Part shown: piece by piece, positions 52,152-61,334 of the stretch | Layout: every line of letters starts with the position of its first letter | Numbering within the stretch: position 1 is the first letter of the stretch | Assembly: GCF_039962115.1 (NCBI RefSeq) | Contig: NZ_JAMPKJ010000001.1 | Location: 186,001-250,000, forward strand | Direction: 5' to 3' | Source of the DNA: Funiculus sociatus GB2-C1 | GTDB taxonomy: Bacteria > Cyanobacteriota > Cyanobacteriia > Cyanobacteriales > FACHB-T130 | Length of the DNA stretch: 64,000 nucleotides | The notes under the pieces: generated by a model | What the model saw: the letters and a program-made list of their open reading frames with translations, nothing else | Told to the model about the DNA's origin: nothing | Database searches by the model: none | Made by a program: the position numbers and the translations under genes

Positions 52152-54572
52152 TTATCGTTCCATATGCGCTTCTAACAACTTTTGCGCTCTTGGCTTGTAA
52201 ATCAAATAGAACAATGCCTCAAGATAACGCAGCAAATCCTCCCGTTTTTCCTTAGAGGTAAAGTTCCAGAAACCATAGATTCGAGCTAGAGATAGCAGCT
52301 TGGTGGTGTGAATTTTCCACGTATAGGTGCTGTAAACTCGATCGATAGCCCGCGTAGAAACTTCATACCAGTAGTTAGGATTCTGGTCGCATTTGGAGAC
52401 AAACTCCAGCATTATTTCTGCCATTTCTTCTAAGTTCGTCGGGTTAATGTAGAAACCGTTAAACTTATTCTGAATAATTTCCAACGGCCCACCAAATTTC
52501 GTGGCAAAAGTTGGTAAACCGGAAATCATTGCTTCCAAAATTGTCAAACCAAAGGCTTCAAACAAAGCTGGTTGAACAAAGACACCTTTACGATCCGCAA
52601 TTACTCGGTAAATTTCCCCAGAGTCGGTTTTCGATAGGCGGACGGCTAACCAGCGAATTTTACCTTGCAAATTGTACTTTTCAATAATTTGGTAAAGCTT
52701 TTCAATTTCGTCGCGTTCTTCGTTGTCGCTGGAATCTTCAACGCGCAATTTACCTGCAACTAAAATTAGGTTGCAACGTTCTTGCAATGCTTCACTTTTA
52801 CCAAAACATTCTGCTAAACCTGTGAGGTTTTTGATGCGGTCGAGACGCGCTATTGAGAAAAGAGGGCGTTTGCTGGGGTCATCAAGTTTACCAAAGGCTT
52901 GCTCTGGGTCTTCAAGGGTAAAGAGCAATTCGTCCAAGCGATCGCGATCGCTCATCACCCGATCTTCCACGCGCGAGTATGGAAAATAGTAACTCTCGTT
53001 TACCCCAGGGGGTACCACGTTGAACTTAGGACTATATAGCTCAATCCCGTTCACCACATGATACAAATCTGGCATTGTGAAACACTTGTAAGACTCATAC
53101 TGTCCTACACTATCTGGCGTTCCCACAATTTCCTGATAGGTACTGCTGATGATAAAATTCGCCGCATTCATCGCAATCAAATCGGCGGTAAACTGTAGGG
53201 AAAAATGATATTTATCATCTAAGTCTTGCCAGTAAAGGTTACTGAAAAGATATTTTGATTTTTCCAGTGCGTGGGCAATGTTACACTGAGTTACTTTCAA
53301 GCGACGTGCTAACAAAAATGCAACTATGTTGCCATCAGTGTAGTTGCCAACTATCAAATCTGGTTTGCCTTGAAATTCTGCAAGCAGTTCTTTTTCTGAA
53401 TCAACGGCGTAGGTTTCCAGATAAGGCCAAAACTCAAACCGGGAAATCCAGTTATTAGTCAACTTGGGATTAAATTCCCGCAAAGGCACCCGCAAAATCC
53501 AGGCATTTTCTGTGCCGTGAACTTTTTCTAACCGTTGGTTACACAGGGTGCCATCACTATTAGGAATCAGACGGCTGAGAATAATTACTTTTGCTTCTAC
53601 ACCCAGGACATCCAACCCAGCTAGCGTGATATCTTCCTGTAGTTGCTGTTCTAAGCTTTTAGCTTGGTCGAGGACGTAAACTACTTGTCCGCCAGTGTCC
53701 GGACGCCCCAAAACTCCTTCTTGTCCAAACCAACCATGAGCAGACACCAGGACGATCCGAAAGACCATCGGGATGCGGGAAACGAAGGCTTCTAGGGTTT
53801 GGTGATCGGGGGAGTCGATGAGTTCATCGAGGATTTCTAGAGTTTCCCGCACACGTCCGGCGGTGTTACCCCATCCGGGTTCAAAACCCAGGACTTGCAA
53901 CTCATAGCGAAATTCTTCGTAAGGTTGCTCGGATGGGCGATCGCTCACAAAGCTGATCGCTTTCTTGATCCCATCTGAGAGTTGTTGCTGCGATTTAATC
54001 CGCCCGTTGATCAGCAGTTGCAGTCCGTTGTAGGAGTGGACGCTAAGAAATTCATACAAACTCTCCAGCCATTGTTTGGGGTCTTGGAAGAGTTTGCTAG
54101 ATAAATATCGGTTGAGATACTCCACCCCCTTCCCAATGTTTTTGGGGTCGCGGATTGTCGGGGTGTAGTCGTAAAACGGTTGAAAATCTAGTTCGAGGAT
54201 ATCGCCTTCGCTGGGATGGAAGCGGTTAACCAAGCGATCGCGCACATCCAGCAATTCCTGCACCGTCATCTGGTCTACGCTCAAATCTTCCGACAGCCGA
54301 TACACTTCTTGAGAAGCAATCGTAGGACGAACAATCAGGCAAAAATTTCCATCCTCCTGAATAATTTCCTGGGTGTAATAAATCAGTTTTCCCAAATGGG
54401 AGGAGTGGTAAAAATGTTCCGGCTTCTGGTGCTTGGTGCAATATTCCCCAAACGCATTAACGATATCGTTACGCAGTAAGTATCGCTTTTCCTGTTGACG
54501 TAACTCGCTGATAAACTGACGGATATCACTTTTTTCATCACTGTCGAGAACGGCCTGGATCAGCTCTGACAT
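52152..54572 (-). CDS. susA: Sucrose synthase
   Basis: 806 residues, full length. It reversibly makes sucrose from UDP- or ADP-glucose and fructose. The N-terminal regulatory region (about 1-260) is followed by two GT-B domains. Motifs: VLVSAHGWFGQEGVLGRPDT, GGQVVYVLDQAKSLE, ARLDRIKNLTGLAE, and FVQPALFEAFGLTILEAMIS (nucleotide-sugar binding with the E-x7-E motif). In filamentous cyanobacteria SusA mainly cleaves sucrose for carbon supply. Monocistronic, with a long upstream region. Confidence 0.97.
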   Translation of the reverse strand: MSELIQAVLDSDEKSDIRQFISELRQQEKRYLLRNDIVNAFGEYCTKHQKPEHFYHSSHLGKLIYYTQEIIQEDGNFCLIVRPTIASQEVYRLSEDLSVDQMTVQELLDVRDRLVNRFHPSEGDILELDFQPFYDYTPTIRDPKNIGKGVEYLNRYLSSKLFQDPKQWLESLYEFLSVHSYNGLQLLINGRIKSQQQLSDGIKKAISFVSDRPSEQPYEEFRYELQVLGFEPGWGNTAGRVRETLEILDELIDSPDHQTLEAFVSRIPMVFRIVLVSAHGWFGQEGVLGRPDTGGQVVYVLDQAKSLEQQLQEDITLAGLDVLGVEAKVIILSRLIPNSDGTLCNQRLEKVHGTENAWILRVPLREFNPKLTNNWISRFEFWPYLETYAVDSEKELLAEFQGKPDLIVGNYTDGNIVAFLLARRLKVTQCNIAHALEKSKYLFSNLYWQDLDDKYHFSLQFTADLIAMNAANFIISSTYQEIVGTPDSVGQYESYKCFTMPDLYHVVNGIELYSPKFNVVPPGVNESYYFPYSRVEDRVMSDRDRLDELLFTLEDPEQAFGKLDDPSKRPLFSIARLDRIKNLTGLAECFGKSEALQERCNLILVAGKLRVEDSSDNEERDEIEKLYQIIEKYNLQGKIRWLAVRLSKTDSGEIYRVIADRKGVFVQPALFEAFGLTILEAMISGLPTFATKFGGPLEIIQNKFNGFYINPTNLEEMAEIMLEFVSKCDQNPNYWYEVSTRAIDRVYSTYTWKIHTTKLLSLARIYGFWNFTSKEKREDLLRYLEALFYLIYKPRAQKLLEAHMER

Positions 54573-55476
54573 GAAAACTCCAAATTGATGAATAGTTTTA
54601 CAAGACTAAATTACATAATCCCATTGGTAGTCATCCTCCCTCTGGAGGATGGAGAGTAAGGAAGTAGGCAGCACCCATATAGTTATAACACCTATCATAG
54701 GGTGTAAATTTTGCTACCAGTCCCAATACTGTTCGCATAGGGTGAGGGGGAGAGTTCCGCATACGGACTCTGGGTCATAGGGTTCGGTTAGAAGCTCAAA
54801 AAACCGACGTTAGCGTAGGGAATGGAAACCACGCTTGTACGCGGGAGCATGGCGTTTGAACAACGGATGCTGTTGGGGTTTTATAAACCTGATTAGTTCG
54901 TAGGAATGGTTAAGTGATTACGAAACCCAACGAATTCATAAGTGTTGTTTAGTTTCACCTTGTTCAACCATCCCTTACTAGGGCGTAAAGGCTAAGAGCG
55001 TGTTTGAAAAGGTATTGTCTGTAATATTTCGCACTCAGCAATCCCCCTTTTTAAGGGGAAACAGCCTCAAAGTCCCTCTTTTCAAGGGGTATTTTATACG
55101 GCTTGATGCAGCCAGTGAGACTTTTAAAATATCCTCTAAAATGCTAGGTTTTTAAAATTCGCGGAATCAAAATTTATTTTTTATAATAGGCATTATTTTA
55201 CCCAACTAATTAGCGTTTTTGGGTTACTTTTACTAAAGTTTAGCGTTTCTCAGTTAGGTAAAATATATCGCGGTTCTGACGTTGGATCTATCAAAATATC
55301 GCACTTTTGTAAGGGCTTTCGGATTGCGGCAATCAATTTGTAGCAAATCCGTAAAATATTGGTTTTGCAAAACAATGGGAAGGCGGTTTTTATCTAAATA
55401 AAGTAACAAAATAGCGATAATAGCCTCCCCTTCGGGCGTTCCGAATCAAGGGATTGGAACCCCAAAGTATGCTTAA
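54573..55476. other. About 900-base gene-free region with repeat remnants
   Basis: It contains a hairpin GAGTTCCGCATACGGACTC near 54752, and a degraded inverted-repeat element 54995-55137: AGAGCGTGTTTGAAAAG at the left and CTTTTAAAATATCCTCT at the right (13 of 17 complementary), with internal CCCTTTTTAAGGGG. At 55242-55283 is a second copy of the left part of the element at 51992. No coding frame was found. The SusA promoter is expected near 54600. Confidence 0.5.
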
Positions 55477-56979
55477 CTATTTAGCAGCTTTAACTGGATT
55501 CATCGAACGCTCTAAGAAACTAAAAGTGCGTGAGGAAAGTAATGTTAATGCCAAATAAATTAAAGCAACAGCAGCGTAAATTTCAAAGGCGCGATAGTTA
55601 TTTGCCACAATTAATCGCCCTTGTTGGAATAATTCCTCAAATCCAATCACCGCTACTAAGCTAGTATCTTTGAGTAAGGTGATAAACTCGTTGCCCAAGG
55701 GGGGCAGCATCCGCCGTAAGGCTTGGGGAAAGATGACATAGCGCATTGTTTCCACTCTTCCCAACCCCAGCGACTGGGCAGCTTCTGATTGCCCGATGTC
55801 AATAGACTGGATACCTGCGCGGACGATTTCAGCAATATATGCGCTGCTATTGAGACTCAACGCTATCACTGATGCTGTTAGTCTTCCCAAATTGAAATTG
55901 ATGCCAAAGCTTTGCATGAGAGCAGGTATGCCAAAGTAAATCATGAAAATCTGCACCAGCAAAGGCGTTCCCCGGAAAAAGTCAATATATGCTCTGGTTG
56001 CCCAACGCAGGGGCGCTATGGTTGAGAGGCGGGCAATTCCTAAAAGTGAACCGCCAATCATTCCTAAAAAGACGGAGAATGCTGTTAGATATAGCGTCAC
56101 GAAAACTCCCTGCAATAAGTAGGGCATTGCGTTTAAGATGACGTTGGTAGCTTTTAGGGGAGTTGTTGATTTATCAAAGTTGAGTGTTTCTGGAAGTGGT
56201 GGGGCTTCGGCATTAAACCACTTCCGATAAAGGCGATTGTAGGTGCCATTTCCCAAGATAATTGCCAGCCCTTTGTTGATGTCATCTAAATAGGGAGAAC
56301 CTTTAGGGGTGGGGATGCCATAGTATTCTTCTGTAAGCAGTTGATTGATAATTTTGATTGACTTGAGGTTGTTTTCTTTGATAGCGTAGAGAGTTACGGC
56401 AGCATCATTAATGGCGGCATCTACATTGCCGTTGATTAGTTCTTGAAGCACTAGCGGTGAAGAATCGAAGGTGCTAATTTTGGCACCAGGTATTTTTGCT
56501 GCTTCGGCTGCGCCAGTGGTGCCGATTTGTACAGCTACCTTCTTGTTTTGGAGACTTTCTAGGGAAGTAATTTCTGTGTTGTCAGCTTTGATGGCGATCG
56601 CTAACCCGGATCTGAAATAAGGACGGGAAAAATCTACCACTTTCTGACGTTCGGCGGTGATCGTCATGGCTGCGATCGCTGCATCGACGGTTTTCGCCTG
56701 CAAAGCTGGAATCATCCCGTCAAATTGCATCGTTACAAATGCAATCTCGAAATCAGACGCTTGCGCGATCGCTTTAAACAAATCTACATCAAAGCCGTCT
56801 ATCTCGTTGTTTTCCCCCAGCAACTCAAACGGCGGATATGTAGGCTCTACTGCTACCTTAAGCGTGGTTTTTGCTTTGGCGAAACTGGCACTCAACAGAA
56901 AAATGCCCAAAATCAGCAGACAACTCAAGCCAAAAACTAAACCTTGGCGTCGCCAACGTGACTGAATGAATCTGTGCAT
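55477..56979 (-). CDS. bgtB: Amino-acid ABC transporter, fused substrate-binding and permease protein
   Basis: 500 residues. The N-terminal membrane/signal segment is followed by a type-II periplasmic binding domain (about 38-260): VAVEPTYPPFELLGENNEID, GFDVDLFKAI, KVAVQIGTTGAAEA. The C-terminal permease domain (about 285-495) has five or six helices and the EAA loop AAQSLGLGRVETMRYVIFPQ. Such fusions occur in cyanobacteria as BgtB, the subunit for basic amino acids and glutamine; the exact substrate is not proven here. The ATP-binding gene bgtA lies divergently 114 bases away. The complete importer is BgtA2-BgtB2. Confidence 0.8.
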   Translation of the reverse strand: MHRFIQSRWRRQGLVFGLSCLLILGIFLLSASFAKAKTTLKVAVEPTYPPFELLGENNEIDGFDVDLFKAIAQASDFEIAFVTMQFDGMIPALQAKTVDAAIAAMTITAERQKVVDFSRPYFRSGLAIAIKADNTEITSLESLQNKKVAVQIGTTGAAEAAKIPGAKISTFDSSPLVLQELINGNVDAAINDAAVTLYAIKENNLKSIKIINQLLTEEYYGIPTPKGSPYLDDINKGLAIILGNGTYNRLYRKWFNAEAPPLPETLNFDKSTTPLKATNVILNAMPYLLQGVFVTLYLTAFSVFLGMIGGSLLGIARLSTIAPLRWATRAYIDFFRGTPLLVQIFMIYFGIPALMQSFGINFNLGRLTASVIALSLNSSAYIAEIVRAGIQSIDIGQSEAAQSLGLGRVETMRYVIFPQALRRMLPPLGNEFITLLKDTSLVAVIGFEELFQQGRLIVANNYRAFEIYAAVALIYLALTLLSSRTFSFLERSMNPVKAAK

Positions 56980-57093
56980 TTGCCTTACCTGAGAGTGGAA
57001 TTTCTACTAATGACGCGAAGCCGATTTGCTAAATCTTACAAAAATTCCGTACCCTAATATAATTTAATAATTACAATTACACCAGAAAAAACT

Positions 57094-57864
57094 ATGGAGG
57101 ATTCCACCCCGGCAATTGTCTTTGAAGGCATTGAGAAAAGCTTTGGTTCTCTCAAAGTCTTACAAGGAATTAGCGGTGAAATCCACCGGGGAGAAGTGGT
57201 GGCGATAATCGGGTCAAGTGGTTGTGGTAAGAGTACGCTGTTGCGCTGCTTCAACCGTCTGGAGACGATTAACGGCGGGCGTTTAGTTGTCAATGGGATA
57301 GATTTGTCGCGTCCGCAACTCAATCAAAAGCAATTGCGGAGGCTACGGGCGCAGGTGGGGATGGTTTTTCAGCAGTTTAATCTGTTTCCTCATTTGAGCG
57401 TGTTGGAAAATTTAATGCTGGCTCCGCGTTTGGTGTTAGGTAAATCTGGCTCTCAGATTGAGGAGCAGGCGCGATTTTATTTAGAGAAAGTTGGTTTAGT
57501 GGAGAAAGCAAAGGCTTATCCAGAACAGCTCTCTGGAGGACAAAAGCAACGAGTAGCGATCGCTCGCAGTTTGTGTATGAACCCCCAGATTATGCTATTT
57601 GATGAACCGACTAGCGCCCTCGATCCAGAATTGGTCGGGGAAGTGCTGGTGGTGATGCAGCAGCTTGCAGAAGAAGGAATGACGATGGTGGTGGTGACGC
57701 ACGAGATGCAGTTTGCTCGCGATGTGGCGCATCGAGTATTCTTTATGGATCGAGGTTGTGTAGCGGAACAAGGTTCCGCAAGGGCAGTTTTGACTCAGCC
57801 AAAAAGCGATCGCTTGCGTACTTTCTTGAGTCGCATGAATTTCGCTGAGAATTTATCAAATTAA
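57094..57864 (+). CDS. bgtA: Amino-acid ABC transporter ATP-binding protein
   Basis: 256 residues, polar-amino-acid (GlnQ/HisP-like) class. Walker A is [13 protein letters not shown], the signature motif [15 protein letters not shown], Walker [15 protein letters not shown], and the switch His in [12 protein letters not shown]. It energises the transporter and pairs naturally with the divergent fused permease bgtB. Most GlnQ-type genes are in operons with permease genes; the divergent order here implies one shared promoter region. Confidence 0.85.
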   Translation: MEDSTPAIVFEGIEKSFGSLKVLQGISGEIHRGEVVAIIGSSGCGKSTLLRCFNRLETINGGRLVVNGIDLSRPQLNQKQLRRLRAQVGMVFQQFNLFPHLSVLENLMLAPRLVLGKSGSQIEEQARFYLEKVGLVEKAKAYPEQLSGGQKQRVAIARSLCMNPQIMLFDEPTSALDPELVGEVLVVMQQLAEEGMTMVVVTHEMQFARDVAHRVFFMDRGCVAEQGSARAVLTQPKSDRLRTFLSRMNFAENLSN

Positions 57865-57953
57865 TATACCAGCGTAATTAAGAAACTAACAAATGCTCAT
57901 GTTGTGTTGGGTTTCCCTATTTAGCTCTACCTAATCTAAAATCATTATGTTTT

Positions 57954-57994
57954 GCCCACCATTGCCTACTAATTTCAGCAATGGTGGGCTTTCT
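57954..57994 (+). terminator. Terminator of bgtA
   Basis: GCCCACCATTGC (57954-57965) pairs exactly with GCAATGGTGGGC (57978-57989) around a 12-base loop, followed by TTTCT. About 90 bases after the bgtA stop. Confidence 0.75.
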
Positions 57995-58031
57995 AAACAT
58001 GGTTAAATTGTTACCCAAGCGGGCAACAGCC

Positions 58032-58694
58032 TCATCGCAAATTTTCCGGGATATTCTCAGGTACAGTCCAGTAGTAAATTGTGTGCTGACGAGCAGGCCC
58101 TTGCACCTGTACCACACGCTCAGGTTTCCATTCCCCCATGTCGAAGTCATGGGAAACAATGCGGGTGCCTGGTTTGAGTTCTTTTAACAGCTTGGGCCGA
58201 AGTTTCACGTTAATATCAGGAAGCAGATAGAGCGTCACTACTGTTGCGTCGCTCAAATTAGTTTGAAAAAGGTCTTGTTGTAAAAATCGCACGCGGTCAG
58301 CTACACCCGCTTTTTGGGCATTGTCTTTACTTTGCTGAACCAGCTCTGGATTAATGTCTATGCCAGTGCCACGAGTGCCGAATTGTTTTGCTGCGGTAAT
58401 CACAATTCTCCCATCGCCACTGCCGAGATCGTAGAGTACATCGTCACCTTTGACTTGTCCTACTTTTAGCATTTCGGCTACAACTTCATTTGGCGTGGGT
58501 ACAAATGGTACATCTGCGGCACGTTCTTGGGTTTGAGGGCTGGGAGCAGGTGCTTGGGCTTGAACAGTGGGTTGGGCTTGAACAGTGGGTTGGGCTTGTG
58601 CATCGAATTCTCGTTGTTGGCTACAACTTGCAATGCCCAAGCTGACAATACTCACACTTGCAATTAATAACCTTGTGATTTGTTGTACTTGCAT
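58032..58694 (-). CDS. Methyltransferase-domain lipoprotein
   Basis: 220 residues. The N-terminus has a hydrophobic segment ending in a lipobox (LGIASC, Cys24), so it should be exported and lipidated. A Pro/Gln linker includes the duplicated AQPTVQAQPTVQ. The rest (about 65-220) is a Rossmann-like SAM methyltransferase domain with motif I LYDLGSGDGRIVI, acidic motif II GTGIDINPELV, and RVRFLQQDLFQ. SAM outside the cytoplasm is not expected, so the domain may bind another ligand, or the protein may not be exported. Related secreted proteins of this type exist in cyanobacteria; the role is unknown. Confidence 0.75.
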   Translation of the reverse strand: MQVQQITRLLIASVSIVSLGIASCSQQREFDAQAQPTVQAQPTVQAQAPAPSPQTQERAADVPFVPTPNEVVAEMLKVGQVKGDDVLYDLGSGDGRIVITAAKQFGTRGTGIDINPELVQQSKDNAQKAGVADRVRFLQQDLFQTNLSDATVVTLYLLPDINVKLRPKLLKELKPGTRIVSHDFDMGEWKPERVVQVQGPARQHTIYYWTVPENIPENLR

Positions 58695-58856
58695 AGCATT
58701 TTTCTCCGTTTAAGTTATGTGGAAAACTGCTGGCATTTTGGGTAAGGGAAGCATTTTGAGGAGGGATGAACCGCAAAGATGCTATAGAGCAAGGGAGAAA
58801 ACAGAGGAGAAACTTCAATGTTTCGTCTCTACAGGGGTAAATAGAATTTTGCCGTT

Positions 58857-60215
58857 CTAATGCTGCCACCGATTCCACAGCAATATCGGTACACCTGCTA
58901 TCACTACGGCTACGCCTACAAGCGCCCCAATACCTGTGTAGGCAAGACTGGAATAAAGTAAATAACCGCAGATGAGGCAAAAAAGTAGGGGTGTTAGGGG
59001 ATAGAAAGGGACGTGAAACGGTCGATTTATACCTGGTTCCCGCGCCCGTAAAACTAATAGGGAGACACCTGTCAGCAGGAAGAAGAACCAGAATACAGGG
59101 GCGGTGTAGTCTACCATTGTCTTAAAGCCTTCGCGTGTCAGGGTGCCAAGTAAGACTAAGGCTAAAGCGATCGCGCCCTGGACTAACATTGCATTAGTTG
59201 GCGTGTTGCTGCGACTTTTCCAGGTTCCCAGGAAGGCGAACAGCCCAAAGTCCTTTCCTAGTGCGTAGTTAGTACGCGCACCTGTAAAAATCGTGGCGTT
59301 GATTGCACCCAAGGTAGAAACAGCAATTAGTAAGCTGATAAACCAAGCACCAGTTTCGCCAACCGCATTACGCATCAAATCTGCTGCTACGGCTTCGGAA
59401 TTTGCCATTCCCGCCAGTCCTAGCCCTCTGATGTAAGCGAAGTTGATCGCTAAGTATATCGCCGCGATGATGCCGATACTCCAAAGTAGCGATCGCACCA
59501 TGTTTCGTCTGAGATTCTGCAACTCTGCCGAAATATAAGCTGCTTCGTTCCAGCCGCCATAAGACAACAGCACGAAAATCATCGCTAAGCCCCAATTTGT
59601 TTGCGATGTCGATGCAGCAGGAACCTCAGTAACGGGATTTCCAGCAGAAGTGAGTCCGACGACTATAACTAAGAGTAAGCCGAGGATTTTGGCGACTGAG
59701 AGCAAATTCTGCGCCCACTTTCCTTGCTGAACGCCGATGATGTTTAAACCTGTCAAACTGGCAACTGCGATCGCGGCGTAAAGTGATGGGGAATAATCGC
59801 CTAGTCGAAATAACTGGGAAGCATAATCCCCAAACACGAACGCTAAAAGCGCAATTGAACCTGTTTGAATCACTGTCATCCGCGCCCAAGCAAATAGGAA
59901 GGCAAGGTTTTTGCCGAAGGCACGCATCAGATAATAGTAATTGCCACCTGCGTGCGGATACGCCGTCGCCAACTCTGCATAGCACAAAGCGCCGACTAAG
60001 GACATTCCGCCGCCCAATAACCAAAGCAAAAGGGCGAATCCTGCACTACCTGCATTGGCAGCAACAAGGGCTGGTGTCTCGAAAATTCCTGCACCGATGA
60101 CGATGCCAACAATCAGGGCGATCGCGTCTACAAATGCCAGCGTTGGCTTGGGGGAAGCTGCATTGCTCATTACTAAGGCTTGATTTGTCGAGCTATAGTT
60201 CGCACGTCTGCTCAT
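58857..60215 (-). CDS. APC-superfamily amino acid permease
   Basis: 452 residues from the ATG at 60215; starts at 60230 and 60170 are also in frame. About twelve membrane helices. The first holds IVGIVIGAGIFETPALVAAN, the conserved G(S/A)G(I/V)F substrate-binding loop of APC transporters. Others include HAGGNYYYLMRAFGKNLAFL and SYGGWNEAAYISAEL, near LAT/amino-acid exchangers. Substrate specificity cannot be read from the sequence. Not linked to other transport genes. Confidence 0.88.
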   Translation of the reverse strand: MSRRANYSSTNQALVMSNAASPKPTLAFVDAIALIVGIVIGAGIFETPALVAANAGSAGFALLLWLLGGGMSLVGALCYAELATAYPHAGGNYYYLMRAFGKNLAFLFAWARMTVIQTGSIALLAFVFGDYASQLFRLGDYSPSLYAAIAVASLTGLNIIGVQQGKWAQNLLSVAKILGLLLVIVVGLTSAGNPVTEVPAASTSQTNWGLAMIFVLLSYGGWNEAAYISAELQNLRRNMVRSLLWSIGIIAAIYLAINFAYIRGLGLAGMANSEAVAADLMRNAVGETGAWFISLLIAVSTLGAINATIFTGARTNYALGKDFGLFAFLGTWKSRSNTPTNAMLVQGAIALALVLLGTLTREGFKTMVDYTAPVFWFFFLLTGVSLLVLRAREPGINRPFHVPFYPLTPLLFCLICGYLLYSSLAYTGIGALVGVAVVIAGVPILLWNRWQH

Positions 60216-60267
60216 AAATGGCACTATCATCCTTAAAGAGCGATCGTTGTTTTAAATGAAACTCGCT

Positions 60268-61158
60268 TTAAAATCCGGAGAAAGTGTAACCAACTCCTAC
60301 TAAAAGTCCCACCTCTGTTTCATCAACAAAACCGACATTCACGGCAGCCGTCGCGGTAAATTGTGATGATAGCGGAACATCTACACCACCAGTAATTAGT
60401 GCGCCAATGGTGCTATCGTCACCAGTAGAAATTGCCACACCGCCACCGACATAAGGGGCTACACTAAATCTAGTTTCTTGTACTCCTTGAGTCGGGAAAT
60501 CGACAGTTACGGGAATCAAAAACATTACATCATCGCCAATCAAAGCAGCGGGACGCAAAGACAAAGTTCTGGTAATTCCAATTTTGCTAATGACAGCAAA
60601 GGCACCTTCACTTAAAGTAGTATCGCCGCCAAAACCGATGTTACCAGCCACCCCAATATAACTAGGGCCAGAGCGTGTAGCTCTACCCGGTGTTACATTA
60701 ACTTGAGCGACTTCAGGAGCAGCCGTTTCATTATTCTTGGTGGCTTCTGGGAGTTGAGACTTTGTTGGTTCAGCCCTAAGAGCTGATGCGGAATTGAGAA
60801 CCGTTTTGTCTACAATTTGCTCTGGTTTTACAACATTATCAGCCTTTATTGCTGTTTGTTCAGGATTCAGAGCAATGTCAACTTGAGCTTTGTTAGACTC
60901 TGCTGATGCAGTAGATTCTTGCATATTCTCTGGCAATTCTGTCTGAGTGTTGGCAACAGAATCAACTTTTTGTTCAACAAAATTCGGATCTTGGTCAGAT
61001 TTGAGCGGTGTGATCGCCTCTAGATTTTCAGCGGGTGAGGTAGCGATCGCATCCGTCTTTGGGGTGAAATCGCTAGTTTCAGCTAAAGCTGCAAAACCAC
61101 TACCAACAACAGCTAGAGCTGCCAGACTGATTACGGAAGCAGTGCGTCTGAAATACAT
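60268..61158 (-). CDS. Outer-membrane beta-barrel-like protein
   Basis: 296 residues. A signal peptide (SVISLAALAVVGSGFAALA) is followed by a disordered acidic segment (about 25-155) and a beta-rich C-terminal domain (about 160-296) ending in VGVGYTFSGF, with the aromatic final residue of outer-membrane barrels. Strands alternate polar and hydrophobic (YIGVAGNIGFG, FSVAPYVGGGVAIS, VGLLVGVGYTF). Too short for a typical porin, perhaps an OmpW- or OmpA-like small barrel. Family unknown. It precedes, with its own 5' hairpin, the convergent-side genes. Confidence 0.7.
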   Translation of the reverse strand: MYFRRTASVISLAALAVVGSGFAALAETSDFTPKTDAIATSPAENLEAITPLKSDQDPNFVEQKVDSVANTQTELPENMQESTASAESNKAQVDIALNPEQTAIKADNVVKPEQIVDKTVLNSASALRAEPTKSQLPEATKNNETAAPEVAQVNVTPGRATRSGPSYIGVAGNIGFGGDTTLSEGAFAVISKIGITRTLSLRPAALIGDDVMFLIPVTVDFPTQGVQETRFSVAPYVGGGVAISTGDDSTIGALITGGVDVPLSSQFTATAAVNVGFVDETEVGLLVGVGYTFSGF

Positions 61159-61203
61159 AATACTTTTAGTGAATCCTGAAACAAAAGTGTGTTAAAAAGA
61201 CCT

Positions 61204-61269
61204 TACCCAATCAGAAACGTGAGGGGAAATTGCTGGAGAAACCAGCACCCTCGCGTTCCTTATTGGGTA
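61204..61269. promoter_or_regulatory. Nested 66-base hairpin between rppB and the barrel gene
   Basis: Three stacked stems: TACCCAAT/ATTGGGTA outside (61204-61211 with 61262-61269), a middle AACGTGAGGG/CCCTCGCGTT stem with mismatches, and TGCTGG/CCAGCA inside. It lies 65 bases after the rppB stop and 46 bases before the next start on the minus strand, so it can terminate rppB or structure the leader of the barrel gene. Confidence 0.65.
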
Positions 61270-61334
61270 GGCAATCTCCAATTCCTGCTATTTTTAAGTG
61301 TTAAAAACAAATGTGACTAGAAAGTGACAGAGGA

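Noticed and set aside
54720-54960. Possible group II intron or structured RNA, because of the GCATACGG hairpin and purine-rich words
   Set aside because: No domain-V-like GAGCC hairpin, no reverse transcriptase nearby and no matching exon boundaries.
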